This document shows, piece by piece, positions 39,150 to 48,700 of a DNA stretch of 64,000 nucleotides (its first letter is position 1; every line of letters begins with the position of its first letter). Source of the DNA: Corynebacterium pseudotuberculosis (GTDB taxonomy: Bacteria > Actinomycetota > Actinomycetes > Mycobacteriales > Mycobacteriaceae). The stretch lies in assembly GCF_002155265.1 (NCBI RefSeq), contig NZ_CP021251.1:2232001-2296000 (forward strand). Direction: 5' to 3'. The position numbers and the translations under genes are program-made. The notes under the pieces are model-generated. The model worked only from the letters and a program-made list of their open reading frames with translations. It made no database searches and had not been told where the DNA came from.

Positions 39150-39833
39150 TTAGTCTTTACGGGCGCCGTCGATAAGCTCCACAACGTTGTCGGCATAAGA
39201 AAGCTGGCTCAAATCGTGGGTCACCATCACCGTGGCCACATCAAACTCCTTAGTGATCTCAGAAAGCAAAGACACAATTTCCACGCTCATGCGGCGGTCC
39301 AATGCGGAGGTAGGCTCATCGGCGAGCAAGAGTGCAGGATTCCCCATGAGAGCACGTGCAATATTCACACGTTGCCGCTGACCACCAGAAAGCTGCGCAA
39401 TCTTACGGTTTTCCTTGCCTTCAAGGCCCACGCGCGCCAGCAGCTCATCAGCACGATCATAACGAGCCCGTAGCTTTGAGCCGCGTATACCACGTACGTG
39501 ATCCGTGACCAAAAGCTGCTCCCGAGCATTGAGAGAACCAAGAAGGTTTGCCTGCTGGAAAACAAAACCGATCTTCTCACGACGCAACTTGGCACGACCG
39601 GCATCATCCAAGGTTTGAATATCTTGCCCTGCAACCATTACCGTGCCCGAAGTCGGAGTTTGGAGTGCCCCCGCCACAGACAGCAACGTGGACTTACCGG
39701 AGCCGGATTCGCCTACCAACGCAAGCAACTCCCCAGAACGAACTTCCAGGTCAACGGCATCCAATGCCGTAACCGTAGACGAACCATCGGGATAAACAAC
39801 ACTGGCTTTTTCAAGAGAGAGAACGGGAATCAT
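39150..39833 (-). CDS. hrtA: Haem exporter ATPase HrtA
   Basis: A 227-residue ABC ATPase of the MacB/LolD type: Walker A GESGSGKST near residue 40, FQQANLLGSLNAREQL, signature LSGGQRQRV near 145, Walker [13 protein letters not shown] and the MVTHDL switch. It starts in a 4-bp overlap (ATGA) with the permease stop. Pairing with HrtB and a haem-type two-component system nearby indicates export of toxic haem, as in C. diphtheriae. The symbol rests on context and family resemblance. Confidence 0.88.
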   Translation of the reverse strand: MIPVLSLEKASVVYPDGSSTVTALDAVDLEVRSGELLALVGESGSGKSTLLSVAGALQTPTSGTVMVAGQDIQTLDDAGRAKLRREKIGFVFQQANLLGSLNAREQLLVTDHVRGIRGSKLRARYDRADELLARVGLEGKENRKIAQLSGGQRQRVNIARALMGNPALLLADEPTSALDRRMSVEIVSLLSEITKEFDVATVMVTHDLSQLSYADNVVELIDGARKD

Positions 39834-40882
39834 GCTGCAGCTCCTAGCGCAATATGCGGATCAACCTTAGTAACATTTCGGACCGCCACAAACGATCCCA
39901 CTAAACCAAGCAGCCAAATTGCTGCTGCCGGACCAAGAACACTCAACACAGACACCTCAAACGGTACGGCCTGAGAAACAATCCACCCCAGGAGCGCTCC
40001 GATACCAGCGCCAGCGATAACACCCATCGCAAGAACGATTGCCGCTTGACCGATCGCATCCTTAAGTAGGTATCCCTTGGACGCACCCAAGGCAGTCAAA
40101 ACTGCAATATCGCGGGTGCGCTGCAGCGTCCATACGGTGAGGAAGGAAATAGTAACCAAAGCAGAAATTGCGTAGAGGAATCCCTGCATATTCTTAAGCG
40201 AGGACTGCTCAGACTTATAAGAAGCCAGAGCATCAAATGCTCCCTTGAGGTCAGTGACCTGCTCATTCTTCATGTCCTGCGGCTGAGCATCACCGCGTAC
40301 GAGGAGCAGCGTAGCAATTCCGGGGCTGTGGCTTTCTTTCTTCCAGACCTCAGAATTCACCCAAACCACAGAGGAGTGGCTGTAGTACGTATCTTCCACT
40401 ACACCGTCCACTTTTACGGCAACGCCACCGATATTGAGGGTGTCTCCCGCCGCGACCTCAATCTTGTCTGCAATGGACTTAGGTACAAGAGCACCTTCAC
40501 CTATCGTTTCAGACGAGCCTTCTACCGAGGTCCCCACGGGAAGCCCCATCACAGCTGCAGAATCGGCTCTATCATTTGATTCAATTCGCGTCTGGTTCAC
40601 ACCTACTGGAGTCACATTCTCCGCGCCAGCAGCGTCTTTCCACTTATCCAGGATCTCCTGGCTTATCTCCGAAGAACTAAATGAGGCCTCGCCTGTAGGG
40701 GCGGTAAAAACAAATTTGGCACCATCTTTGGCCAAGTATTCCAGCGCCGCGGTATTCCGCGCGCCCAGCCCCTGCGTCAAACCAGTAAGCATCACGATCA
40801 AAAGAGTGATCAAGCCCACCACAGAGGCAATCAAAGCGAAGCGACCGCCCGCTGAACGAATATCACGTAAACCGAGAAACAT
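39830..40882 (-). CDS. hrtB: Haem exporter permease HrtB
   Basis: A 350-residue MacB/FtsX-type permease. The first helix is near residues 15-38 (IASVVGLITLLIVMLTGLTQG), a large extracytoplasmic domain spans about 45-230, and three helices follow between 235 and 345. The start MFLGLRDIRSAGGRF is typical of corynebacterial HrtB. AAAGGAG precedes the ATG. With HrtA it forms the exporter that protects against haem. A perfect-armed palindrome lies 73 bp upstream. Confidence 0.88.
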   Translation of the reverse strand: MFLGLRDIRSAGGRFALIASVVGLITLLIVMLTGLTQGLGARNTAALEYLAKDGAKFVFTAPTGEASFSSSEISQEILDKWKDAAGAENVTPVGVNQTRIESNDRADSAAVMGLPVGTSVEGSSETIGEGALVPKSIADKIEVAAGDTLNIGGVAVKVDGVVEDTYYSHSSVVWVNSEVWKKESHSPGIATLLLVRGDAQPQDMKNEQVTDLKGAFDALASYKSEQSSLKNMQGFLYAISALVTISFLTVWTLQRTRDIAVLTALGASKGYLLKDAIGQAAIVLAMGVIAGAGIGALLGWIVSQAVPFEVSVLSVLGPAAAIWLLGLVGSFVAVRNVTKVDPHIALGAAA

Positions 40883-40954
40883 CTTTTCTCCTTTCCGCTA
40901 TCAATTCTCGGCGTTCCGGAGACTTTTTCCATCGGTGGCCTAGGTGAACCTTGA

Positions 40955-40972
40955 ATCAACCATGTGGTTGAT
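40955..40972. promoter_or_regulatory. Candidate operator (ChrA-type) upstream of hrtB
   Basis: ATCAACCA (40955-40962) and TGGTTGAT (40965-40972) are perfect 8-bp arms around TG. The site lies 73 bp upstream of the hrtB start codon, where the response regulator that activates hrtBA would bind. Assignment to ChrA is inferred from position only. Confidence 0.5.
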
Positions 40973-41056
40973 CACAGATCCATGAGTTGCCTGCGTTTTA
41001 TAACTACGGCAACTCTGCGGGCGGTTGTTGAGCCTGACCTATAGATAACGCGGTAG

Positions 41057-41284
41057 CTAGCGAGCTTCTCGACGCAACCTCGCCCACCCAAGCACCGCAA
41101 AGCCAATACCAAACGCAAGCATGGCAAGGGGCACGAGCCACTCCGCATCCGCGCCTGTCTGCGCCAGAACTTTCTTTACAGTATTTTTACTCGGTGTTTT
41201 GGCCTCCGAGCGTTTCAGAGCCTCGGCCTTAGCCGCTGCATACACAGCATTAGGATGCCTAGGAGAGTTAGAGGAGCTACTCAC
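41057..41284 (-). pseudogene. Detached sortase-anchor tail (LAQTG) of the neighbouring surface protein
   Basis: A 75-codon frame whose last 35 residues are a cell-wall sorting signal: LAQTG, a hydrophobic span (WLVPLAMLAFGIGFAVLGW) and the basic end ARLRREAR. The GTG at 41284 has no ribosome site. The frame stays open upstream of that GTG, back into the end of the large surface-protein gene. The simplest reading is that this is the C-terminal part of the 41308-43629 protein, separated by a frameshift just before the anchor. The second surface protein has tail and body in one frame. Confidence 0.7.
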
Positions 41285-41307
41285 GTTACGTGCAAGGCTC
41301 TTAAGCT

Positions 41308-43629
41308 TTATACCGGTGCATCCTCACGGCTAGCTGCCTTGGAGGATGGCTTAGCGGGCGTAGAGATCTTAGCGTCTTTACCCACTAGGAAGGTCAGCGG
41401 CTGGGCCTCAGTCAAGACCTTTTCCTTCCCATCCTTCCCCATACCTATCGCCTGAAGATACAACTTATAAGTACCTGGCTTGGTAAAAGACCAGGAACCA
41501 TGCAGATGCGTGTGCTTAGTAGTCTTCATCTCCTGATGCTCAGAATCATCGGTATCAAAGTAGCGGGTAGGCGCCCCGCCGATATCTCCTGTGAAGAACA
41601 CAGCACGTCCGCCCTCGGGTACCTCTGACTTTACAAGTTTGAAAGAAACTCCCTTTGCATAGTCTGGCTTTGTATAGTCAAGGCTTTCCGTACTAAAACC
41701 AGGCCATGGCTTTTGCAGCGCCTCCACCTGTGGCAAAAGATAGAATTCTTCTCCCATCTTTCCCAAGAAATCCAGCTCCGCATCCTCGAGCTTCTGAGTA
41801 CGCTTCATCTTTGCGTTTTCGCCTACCCGAATCGCTGTTTTTTGGATAGGACGCACAACCGAGGGACTTGGTTTATCCACCTTAAGAGCCACAAACGGTT
41901 CTCCCGAGTCGTCGGCCAGCCGAATGTCCATGTGACCTTCAGAGAACTCAACAATTTCCGAATCAAAATCGGATCGTTTAATAAGGCCAGTGTCCGCGTT
42001 TAGCTCACGCCGCGGTGCCAAAGGCCGGGAAGGGGGATTGTCTTTTTTGAGTTCCTCTTCCTCCGGCTCTTCAACTTCAGGGTCCGCGCCTTCTTCCTCC
42101 TGAGCTCCCTCTTTAGAATAGGGGTTCTCATTTTCGTCGCCTGGCTTATAGCCATTAAATTCTTCTGCGATTGGCAGCTCTTCTTTAGTTTCAGAGAGCT
42201 TTAGGGAGAACTTGCCCTCTTTGCCACTCATCAGATCGATCTCTTTTAGCTCATCTAAGGGCTCCGCATTGAGCAGTGGATGCGGTGTAATACGTAGCCT
42301 TAAAAACTTATCGTCTTTGCAGGCAGAGAGGTCAACTTCTTTTTCATATCTTCCCTCTGAGTCAAACTCTCCTTCGAAACTGCAGTTAGCGTACCCTCTC
42401 GCCCTTTTTTGTTGCTGCAAAAATTGTTCTTCACTGCTGTATAAACCGATGACAAAGTTGCCTCGCATATTTTTATCTTTTGCTTCAAGCGTTAGCTTTG
42501 TGCCAGAAGAATCAGTCTGCTCAGCTTTAAGGGTTATCGCGGAGTCAGCCAAAGAAACTGGCTCTGCGGTAGTGAAATGCTCTGACGTTGTCGGCTCAGT
42601 GAGCTCCTCAGCCTCTTCTGTTACCGTGACGGCTTCGCCGCCAGTCTGGTACTCAATTTCCTTGGAGAGCCAGGGGGAAGAGCTATCCGACTCATCTGGA
42701 ATAAAAATAGCTTGGTACGTGGAGCTTTCCGAGGCCAAATACGTGGTAGTAGTTGCTTTTCCATCTTTGACCTCTAGCTCGTCAAGAAAGTGCCCCTGAT
42801 TAGTAAGGATAAGGCGTCCGTTCCCATTACCGGCGAAGGTAATGTTTGTAAACGCCCCGTCAGGCTTAAAAGCTATCGACGCCTCTTGGGAAGCGGTGTT
42901 CTTTTCTTTGGCGGCTTGGTACTCCCCAGCAAAGTCTAGAATTTTTCCGTTTTTAGGATTTTGCCCGCCCACCTGCCATGCCAGCTTCATAGGCATTGTA
43001 GGAATCGGGGTTCCATCTTCCTTGTACCCTATTGCTTGATAAGTAAAGACGTAGCGGCCCGGTTTAGAAAAAGTAGTATGAAAATGCGAATGCCTGGGCT
43101 GGATGAGGGAGCGCAAAGAGGTATCAGTACTTGAGTACACCCGCCGAACACCCGTAACTGTTTTAGTGAACACTTCCACATCACCGGGTCCGCTTACTCC
43201 AAGCAGATCCAAGGAATAGTTGCCGTCTTTGAGCATGTCAGTATGGGACTGCAATGAGCTATCTGTGTTATACCCAAAATAAATGGGGAGCTGGCTCATA
43301 TCAACGTTCTGAGGAGCTTGCCAGATCCCCTTATCTTGTTTCCCAAGAAACTCTGTGTCAGGGGTGGGGTAGAGGTAGTAGTTTCCAGTCATTGGAACCC
43401 ACATGACCGTAGCTTGTGCCGGAATTGATTCGGACCCCGCTCCAGTAACCACCCCCAAAGCTTGAATATCATTCCCTTTCACACTAGCCGCTGGTGAAAG
43501 GTCTACATGCGTGCCATAAACAAGCTTTTTGTTTTGATCCGGTCCTGCCAGCGCTGGGCTCGCGCCAGTCGCAGCAACAACAAAACAAGCAGTAGCAATG
43601 CCAAACGCTCTATGAGAAAAGAGGCGCAT
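41308..43629 (-). CDS. Large secreted surface protein, choice-of-anchor M type repeats, anchor lost
   Basis: A 773-residue protein with a signal peptide (residues 1-28, cut after SPALA). It contains two actinobacterial surface-anchored repeat domains: residues about 38-235 (HVDLSPAAS, then HSHFHTTFSKPGRYVFTYQA) and about 575-755 (GHMDIRLAD, then HTHLHGSWSFTKPGTYKLYL). An acidic Glu/Pro-rich segment lies between (about 495-540). The H-x-H clusters are potential metal or haem ligands. AAGGAAG precedes the ATG. The frame stops before the LAQTG anchor, which is in another frame at 41057-41284, so the product would be released. Confidence 0.8.
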   Translation of the reverse strand: MRLFSHRAFGIATACFVVAATGASPALAGPDQNKKLVYGTHVDLSPAASVKGNDIQALGVVTGAGSESIPAQATVMWVPMTGNYYLYPTPDTEFLGKQDKGIWQAPQNVDMSQLPIYFGYNTDSSLQSHTDMLKDGNYSLDLLGVSGPGDVEVFTKTVTGVRRVYSSTDTSLRSLIQPRHSHFHTTFSKPGRYVFTYQAIGYKEDGTPIPTMPMKLAWQVGGQNPKNGKILDFAGEYQAAKEKNTASQEASIAFKPDGAFTNITFAGNGNGRLILTNQGHFLDELEVKDGKATTTTYLASESSTYQAIFIPDESDSSSPWLSKEIEYQTGGEAVTVTEEAEELTEPTTSEHFTTAEPVSLADSAITLKAEQTDSSGTKLTLEAKDKNMRGNFVIGLYSSEEQFLQQQKRARGYANCSFEGEFDSEGRYEKEVDLSACKDDKFLRLRITPHPLLNAEPLDELKEIDLMSGKEGKFSLKLSETKEELPIAEEFNGYKPGDENENPYSKEGAQEEEGADPEVEEPEEEELKKDNPPSRPLAPRRELNADTGLIKRSDFDSEIVEFSEGHMDIRLADDSGEPFVALKVDKPSPSVVRPIQKTAIRVGENAKMKRTQKLEDAELDFLGKMGEEFYLLPQVEALQKPWPGFSTESLDYTKPDYAKGVSFKLVKSEVPEGGRAVFFTGDIGGAPTRYFDTDDSEHQEMKTTKHTHLHGSWSFTKPGTYKLYLQAIGMGKDGKEKVLTEAQPLTFLVGKDAKISTPAKPSSKAASREDAPV

Positions 43630-43814
43630 AAGTAGCTTCCTTATTGATATTGGGTTTTATTTTCATAACTTAAACCCAAACAATTCCTTTAGCAAGCTCT
43701 AAGTTCAACGCACTGAGCTTTAGGCAAAGGTTTACATGAATAAATGCATCCCAGAATTCTGTATAAAAAACTTCGAGGTGTGGATACTTGCACCCCCGTA
43801 TTAGATTCAAGGGC

Positions 43815-45062
43815 ATGAGACCCCACGTGATTCAGATCCTTACGTTGCTCCGCGTCAGTTTGCACCTGATGTTCGCCGCACTGCTTGGCTTTGGAATTAT
43901 CCGTTTCACCCTTAGCCCGGACTCCGAATCACCATGGAAATTATGTATCACCACCTTAGCCCTAGGCCTTGGCGCTTTTTACATGTTTGGAACCGCCTGG
44001 GAGAATCGGTTTGCCAGGGGAGACAACATCAAAGATCCGATGCCCCTCAGCGGCTGGTGGATGCTAGTAATCACATTGATGTGGGCGATTCTGATGGGAG
44101 CGTCGGGTAGCTTCACGTGGCTGATGTTCCCCCTAGTCCTTATTGCGCTCAACCTGCTTCCCGGAATCCGCGGCATACTGAGTGTTCTACTGCTATTAGG
44201 AATTGCTACCATCATCCCCTGGCTAGCACGGCCAGAAGATCGGGTACTAGGGCAATTACTCGGTCCTATAATTGGGGCCTGCTTCAGCGTTGCAATCTAT
44301 TACGGTTACTACGTCTTAAATCAGGACGCCATGCATTACCGCCAAGTAGCCGCCGAGTTGCTGGCCGCCCAACGGGATTTGGCAGCCTCAGAGCACCAAT
44401 CAGGGCGTCTTGAGGAGCGAGAACGGCTATCAAGAGAAATTCATGACACCGTAGCGCAGGGGCTTAGCTCCATCGTGTTGTTATCCAGAGCAGCCCACAG
44501 ACACTGCGAACACGGAGATCTAGAAAACGTTCAGCGACAGCTGGCTATCATCGAAAAACAAGCAGGGGAGAGCCTCGCCGAAGCACGACGCTTTGTTCGC
44601 GATCTCGCAGCTCCAGCATTGGGGGAGTCACTCCCCATTGCACTCCAAGGCGTTATCGACGGAGTCCGCGAAAAACAGTCAGCGCTCGGATGTCCCCTTG
44701 ATGTTCACCTCGAGCTCGTGGGAGATATGGAAACAAGCCTTCCCGAACCAGTTACTCGTACTGCATTACGAGTGGCTCAAGAGGGGCTTAACAACGTTGT
44801 CAAACATGCCCATGCCAACAAAGCAGTGGTCACGCTTGGGATATGGGAGGATGAAGTCAGCATTGATGTAGTAGATAATGGCTTGGGATTTAACGCCGCG
44901 CGTCTTACTACCGCGACAGATCAATCAGAAGGGGGATTTGGGCTCGGTGGCCTTAAAAAACGCATCGCCACCGTTGATGGCAGTCTCGTGATTGAATCAG
45001 ATGAGTACGGCACCGCCTTGGTGTGCCGTATCCCGCTCACCAGCCGTAGGGAGGCACAATGA
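43815..45062 (+). CDS. chrS: Sensor histidine kinase, ChrS-like (haem-responsive)
   Basis: About 415 residues from ATG 43815 (MRPHVIQILTLLRVSL); the start is uncertain because the reading is open back to 43788. Six hydrophobic segments within residues 8-160 form the sensor. A HisKA_3 dimerisation helix with SREIHDTVAQGLSSIV carries the phosphorylated His, and a HATPase domain has GLNNVVKHAHAN, VVDNGLGF and GGFGLGGLKKR. It is of the NarL-partner class and overlaps the regulator gene by 4 bp. Proximity to hrtBA points to ChrS rather than the related HrrS. Confidence 0.8.
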   Translation: MRPHVIQILTLLRVSLHLMFAALLGFGIIRFTLSPDSESPWKLCITTLALGLGAFYMFGTAWENRFARGDNIKDPMPLSGWWMLVITLMWAILMGASGSFTWLMFPLVLIALNLLPGIRGILSVLLLLGIATIIPWLARPEDRVLGQLLGPIIGACFSVAIYYGYYVLNQDAMHYRQVAAELLAAQRDLAASEHQSGRLEERERLSREIHDTVAQGLSSIVLLSRAAHRHCEHGDLENVQRQLAIIEKQAGESLAEARRFVRDLAAPALGESLPIALQGVIDGVREKQSALGCPLDVHLELVGDMETSLPEPVTRTALRVAQEGLNNVVKHAHANKAVVTLGIWEDEVSIDVVDNGLGFNAARLTTATDQSEGGFGLGGLKKRIATVDGSLVIESDEYGTALVCRIPLTSRREAQ

Positions 45063-45658
45063 TCCGCGTCATGCTTATCGACGACCACCCCGTCGTGCGA
45101 GCAGGGTTGCGCACAATCCTCGATAGCTTTGAAGACATTTCCGTTGTTGCGGAAGCCAGCAACGGCGCCAACGTTAACACCGAAGGAATTGACGTTGTTG
45201 TCACAGACATCCAAATGCCAGGAACCGACGGTATCACTCTTACTCGCGCACTAGCCTCCGCTGGCGGCCCTCCTGTACTCATCTTGACTACCTATGACAC
45301 AGAAGCCGACATCCTCGCAGCTGTGGAGGCTGGAGCCATGGGGTACCTCTTAAAAGATGCGCCCGAAGCAGCTCTTCATGATGCAGTGGTGGCAACATTC
45401 GAAGGCCGGCGCACACTAGCCCCAGAGGTGGCTAACGCACTCATGCAGCGGGTGAGTAAGCCGCGACAGGCCTTATCTACGCGAGAAATAGAGATCCTTC
45501 AAAACTTAGAGCAAGGCCTGTCTAATCGTCAGCTAGCAGCAAAACTCTTTATCTCTGAAGCAACGGTAAAGACCCACCTGGTACACATCTACTCAAAACT
45601 AGGCGTGGATAATCGAACCGCCGCCATCACCGCAGCCCGGCAGCAACGCCTTATTTAG
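45059..45658 (+). CDS. chrA: Response regulator, ChrA-like (NarL/LuxR type)
   Basis: A 199-residue two-domain regulator. The receiver domain (1-120) has IDDHPVVRAG, the phosphorylation aspartate in VVVTDIQMPG, a conserved T/Y and the lysine in YLLKDAPE. The LuxR-type helix-turn-helix (about 135-195) reads LSTREIEILQNLEQGLSNRQ with SEATVKTHLVHIYSKL. Coupled to the kinase by an ATGA overlap. In C. diphtheriae ChrA activates haem export and haem oxygenase genes when haem is present. Confidence 0.85.
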   Translation: MIRVMLIDDHPVVRAGLRTILDSFEDISVVAEASNGANVNTEGIDVVVTDIQMPGTDGITLTRALASAGGPPVLILTTYDTEADILAAVEAGAMGYLLKDAPEAALHDAVVATFEGRRTLAPEVANALMQRVSKPRQALSTREIEILQNLEQGLSNRQLAAKLFISEATVKTHLVHIYSKLGVDNRTAAITAARQQRLI

Positions 45659-45710
45659 GCCGCGCTGTTTCTCCACCAGCGACGGGGATAAAAGATACCG
45701 ACAAAAAAGC

Positions 45711-45738
45711 GGGGTGCCGTGAAATATCACGGCACCCC
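45711..45738. terminator. Bidirectional terminator between chrA and the second surface protein
   Basis: GGGGTGCCGTGA (45711-45722) pairs with TCACGGCACCCC (45727-45738) around AATA. On the minus strand GCTTTTTTG follows. It serves convergent transcripts. Confidence 0.94.
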
Positions 45739-45751
45739 AACAACTCATGTC

Positions 45752-48700
45752 TTAGAGTTGTTCTGCGTTTTTCATTCGACGATAACCAATCGCCGCAAAT
45801 CCAACGCCAACAAAGAGCATTGCCAAGGCAAGAGCCACCTCAGGAGAGGCACCCGTGTTTGCCAACAAGCTCTTCACGCCTTTCTTAGGGGCATTGTCGT
45901 TTTTGGTCAGAGCAACTGTTTTAGAACCTTGCTTACCTTTAGCTGCTGCAGTAACCCCTTGTGCACCCTGGGAGCTAGTGCCGGAAGTAGCTCGAGCAGC
46001 TTCCCCGGTTCCTACCTCAAAGACGATCGTCTCCCAGTTTGTTGCAGTTTCACCGCCGGCCACCAAACCGATGTTGATCTGCTTGCCATCAGAAGTCATG
46101 GCTTGTGTGGATGTACCCGAGTCCTGAGCCACTGCTCGCATCTTAATTTTGTATGTACCTGGCTTAGTAAAGAACCAGTCAGCGTGCTCATGGAATGGTT
46201 CGCCCTTATCTATCACTGACTTGCCGCTGGAATCCGCAAGCTTGATCAGATCATTGGACAGGCTCGGTAGATGCCCAGCCCACCACTTTGCGCCATCCGG
46301 CATGGATTCCGGCTCAATTTCAATGCTCATTCCCTTAGGGAACTTATTGCGCACTTTGTTGGTATCAAACCCCGGCCACACCGCGTTATGATCCTGGGTG
46401 TTGGGCAGATAGTAAACGTGATCGCCCTTCTTTCCTAGGAATGCGGTGTCATCATTCTCGGGAATACCACGGTTGCCTTTCTCTCCGATGGTAAAGCGTC
46501 GATTCTCTCCAACAACTAACGCAACCTTATCGGGATGAGCAAGATTGTGACCATCATCAGAAACCGCATCATGCTCACGCTTTACGTCAACGCCGACGTA
46601 GAAGCCCAGCTTTCCGTCCACAAACGCCGGGCCGAAGTCTAGGTGGCCGTCGACAAGCTCACGACGCCCATCGTTTCGGTCCTCTTTAGCCGTGGGTTTA
46701 GCAGTAGGACGCTCTGGGGAATCCTTCTTAGTGGGGGCACTGGTTGAGTTGCCATCCTTATTTGGATTGCTTGGTTTCTGCGCTTTAGAACCTTGGGAAT
46801 TACCGGCAACGGAATTCGAATCACGCACGTCAAAGGTAAGAGTTGCAGGCTTGCTGAGTTCATCCCACGTATCTTTGACCACTACCTCCATCGTGTACTT
46901 GCCCGGCTTGGTAAATACCCAGTTGAGATGACGATGCGTCGATCCCTCGGCTTTATACACGTGTTCTCCGGAAGAGTCCCCGATCCGGTTCTCAGATGAG
47001 CCAGCATCACCACTATATGCGACCCACTTTCCGCCTTCAGGCGTGTGCTTCGGCGTTATGGTGAACTCATAATTATCCTCAGTCTCAGCATAGATCTCCT
47101 CGGTGCTAAAGCCCAGCCATACTAGACCAGTCTTTTGCACCTCAGGAAGCATATACACTCGATCACCCTTTTTAGCGATGTCCTTGATATCGCCTTTAAG
47201 CAGGGTCTTGGAAGACTGCGGCACCACAAACGTCACCGAATTGGGATCGCGCAAAACTGCCTTGGGATCATGCTGGCCGCTCTCGTCTTTAATCACCAGG
47301 GCCAAAGAATCATCGATCTCTTTGGGAGAAATATCCACATGGCCTTTGGAAATTTCCACCTTTTTTGTATTCAGAACGCCTGAAGAGGGCTCAGTCTCCT
47401 TGGAATCTTTCTTTTTTTCAGGAGTCTTAGCTTTATCCGGCTTGCTAGCCGTGGTCTGTTCGCTGGTTTCCTCGCCGGTCTCTTCCCCGGGCTCTTCGGT
47501 CGCTTCCGCTGGAGTTTGCTCGGATTCCTTCTTGGGTTTCTTGTTGCCCTCTCCGGGCTCCTCACCCTCCGAGGGGTCCTCGCCTTCCGCGGGTTCCGCA
47601 CCTTCCGATTCCTCAGGATCCTCCGCAGCTTTTCCATTACCCAGCTTGACGGTGGTTTCCGCTAACGGCTGGTATTCACCCTTACGAGACTCCACAAAGG
47701 TTGCTTTACCTGGAGCTATAGTCCTGGAGCTTGGAATGATATCCAACAGCAGCTGATAGTCTTCACTATCGCAGCCGCCGATTATCTGCAGGCTGGTTCG
47801 GTTATTAGGGGCACTGGTAAATGCAACGGGACACGTGGGAGCATGATCCTTAGGAACGCCCGTAAACTCCTTGCCAGACTCCTTCTCATAGAACCCGCCC
47901 ACTGCCTTTACAGTCAGGTCTTTATCTTTAGGGTCTATGGTGAGGTCAAAGCTTCCAATATCTTTGTCCATCTTGCCCGTTGAGACGGCAACATCTAGGC
48001 TCTTTGGCTTGATGTCTTCTAGGTCGAATTCTTCCAGTTCCTCATCCTTCTGAGCCTCTGGGAATTCGCCCGCGTCGCTTGTCTTTTGCTCTTTCCCGCC
48101 CGTGGTGTGCTCAAGTTCTTCAGACACCCACCGGGGGCTCTGGGAATCCTTGCCCGGGATGTACACAACTTGGAACTTGGAGTTTAGGCCGCCGATCATC
48201 TCAACCCACTCGGCTTTGCCCCCTTTCACGGGGACTTCGGCCAGGTAGTAGCCATCGATATAGAAGACGGCATGACCGGAATCTTTAGCGTTTCCGGTGT
48301 TAAAAGCCAGCTTGGTCAGAAGATCCTTATCACTACCGCCGGAGCCGCCGGCATAAGGGGACATCATAAACTCAGGCTTAAAGTCTTCCGACGAGTCCTC
48401 ATCTTTGGAATCCGATGCCTCATCATAGGCCTCTTTTATATTCCCAAGCTTTGCCTCCGAGGGATCGGGGCCGCCTACTTGCCAAATTAGCTTCTGCGGC
48501 TCAGATGCAATGAGCTTTCCGTCTGTGCCACGGGCAGAAGCGCGGTAGCTGATCTCATACCTGCCGGGGCGGGTAAAAGTGGTGGCGTTGTGCGTGTGGG
48601 TTCCTTTTTCCACCCATGTAGAACGGTACCCGGTATCATGCGACGACCATAGGCGCTGCAGCGGCATCTCCTCGTCGCTATACGTGAAGAGTTCCATCTT

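Noticed and set aside
38957..39196. 79-codon minus-strand frame overlapping the end of hrtA
   Set aside because: It overlaps hrtA out of frame and runs into the hairpin region; no coding pattern.
43640..43700. Second Zur-type box before the first surface protein
   Set aside because: Only a half-site resemblance (TTATGAAAAT on the minus strand); the other arm does not match.
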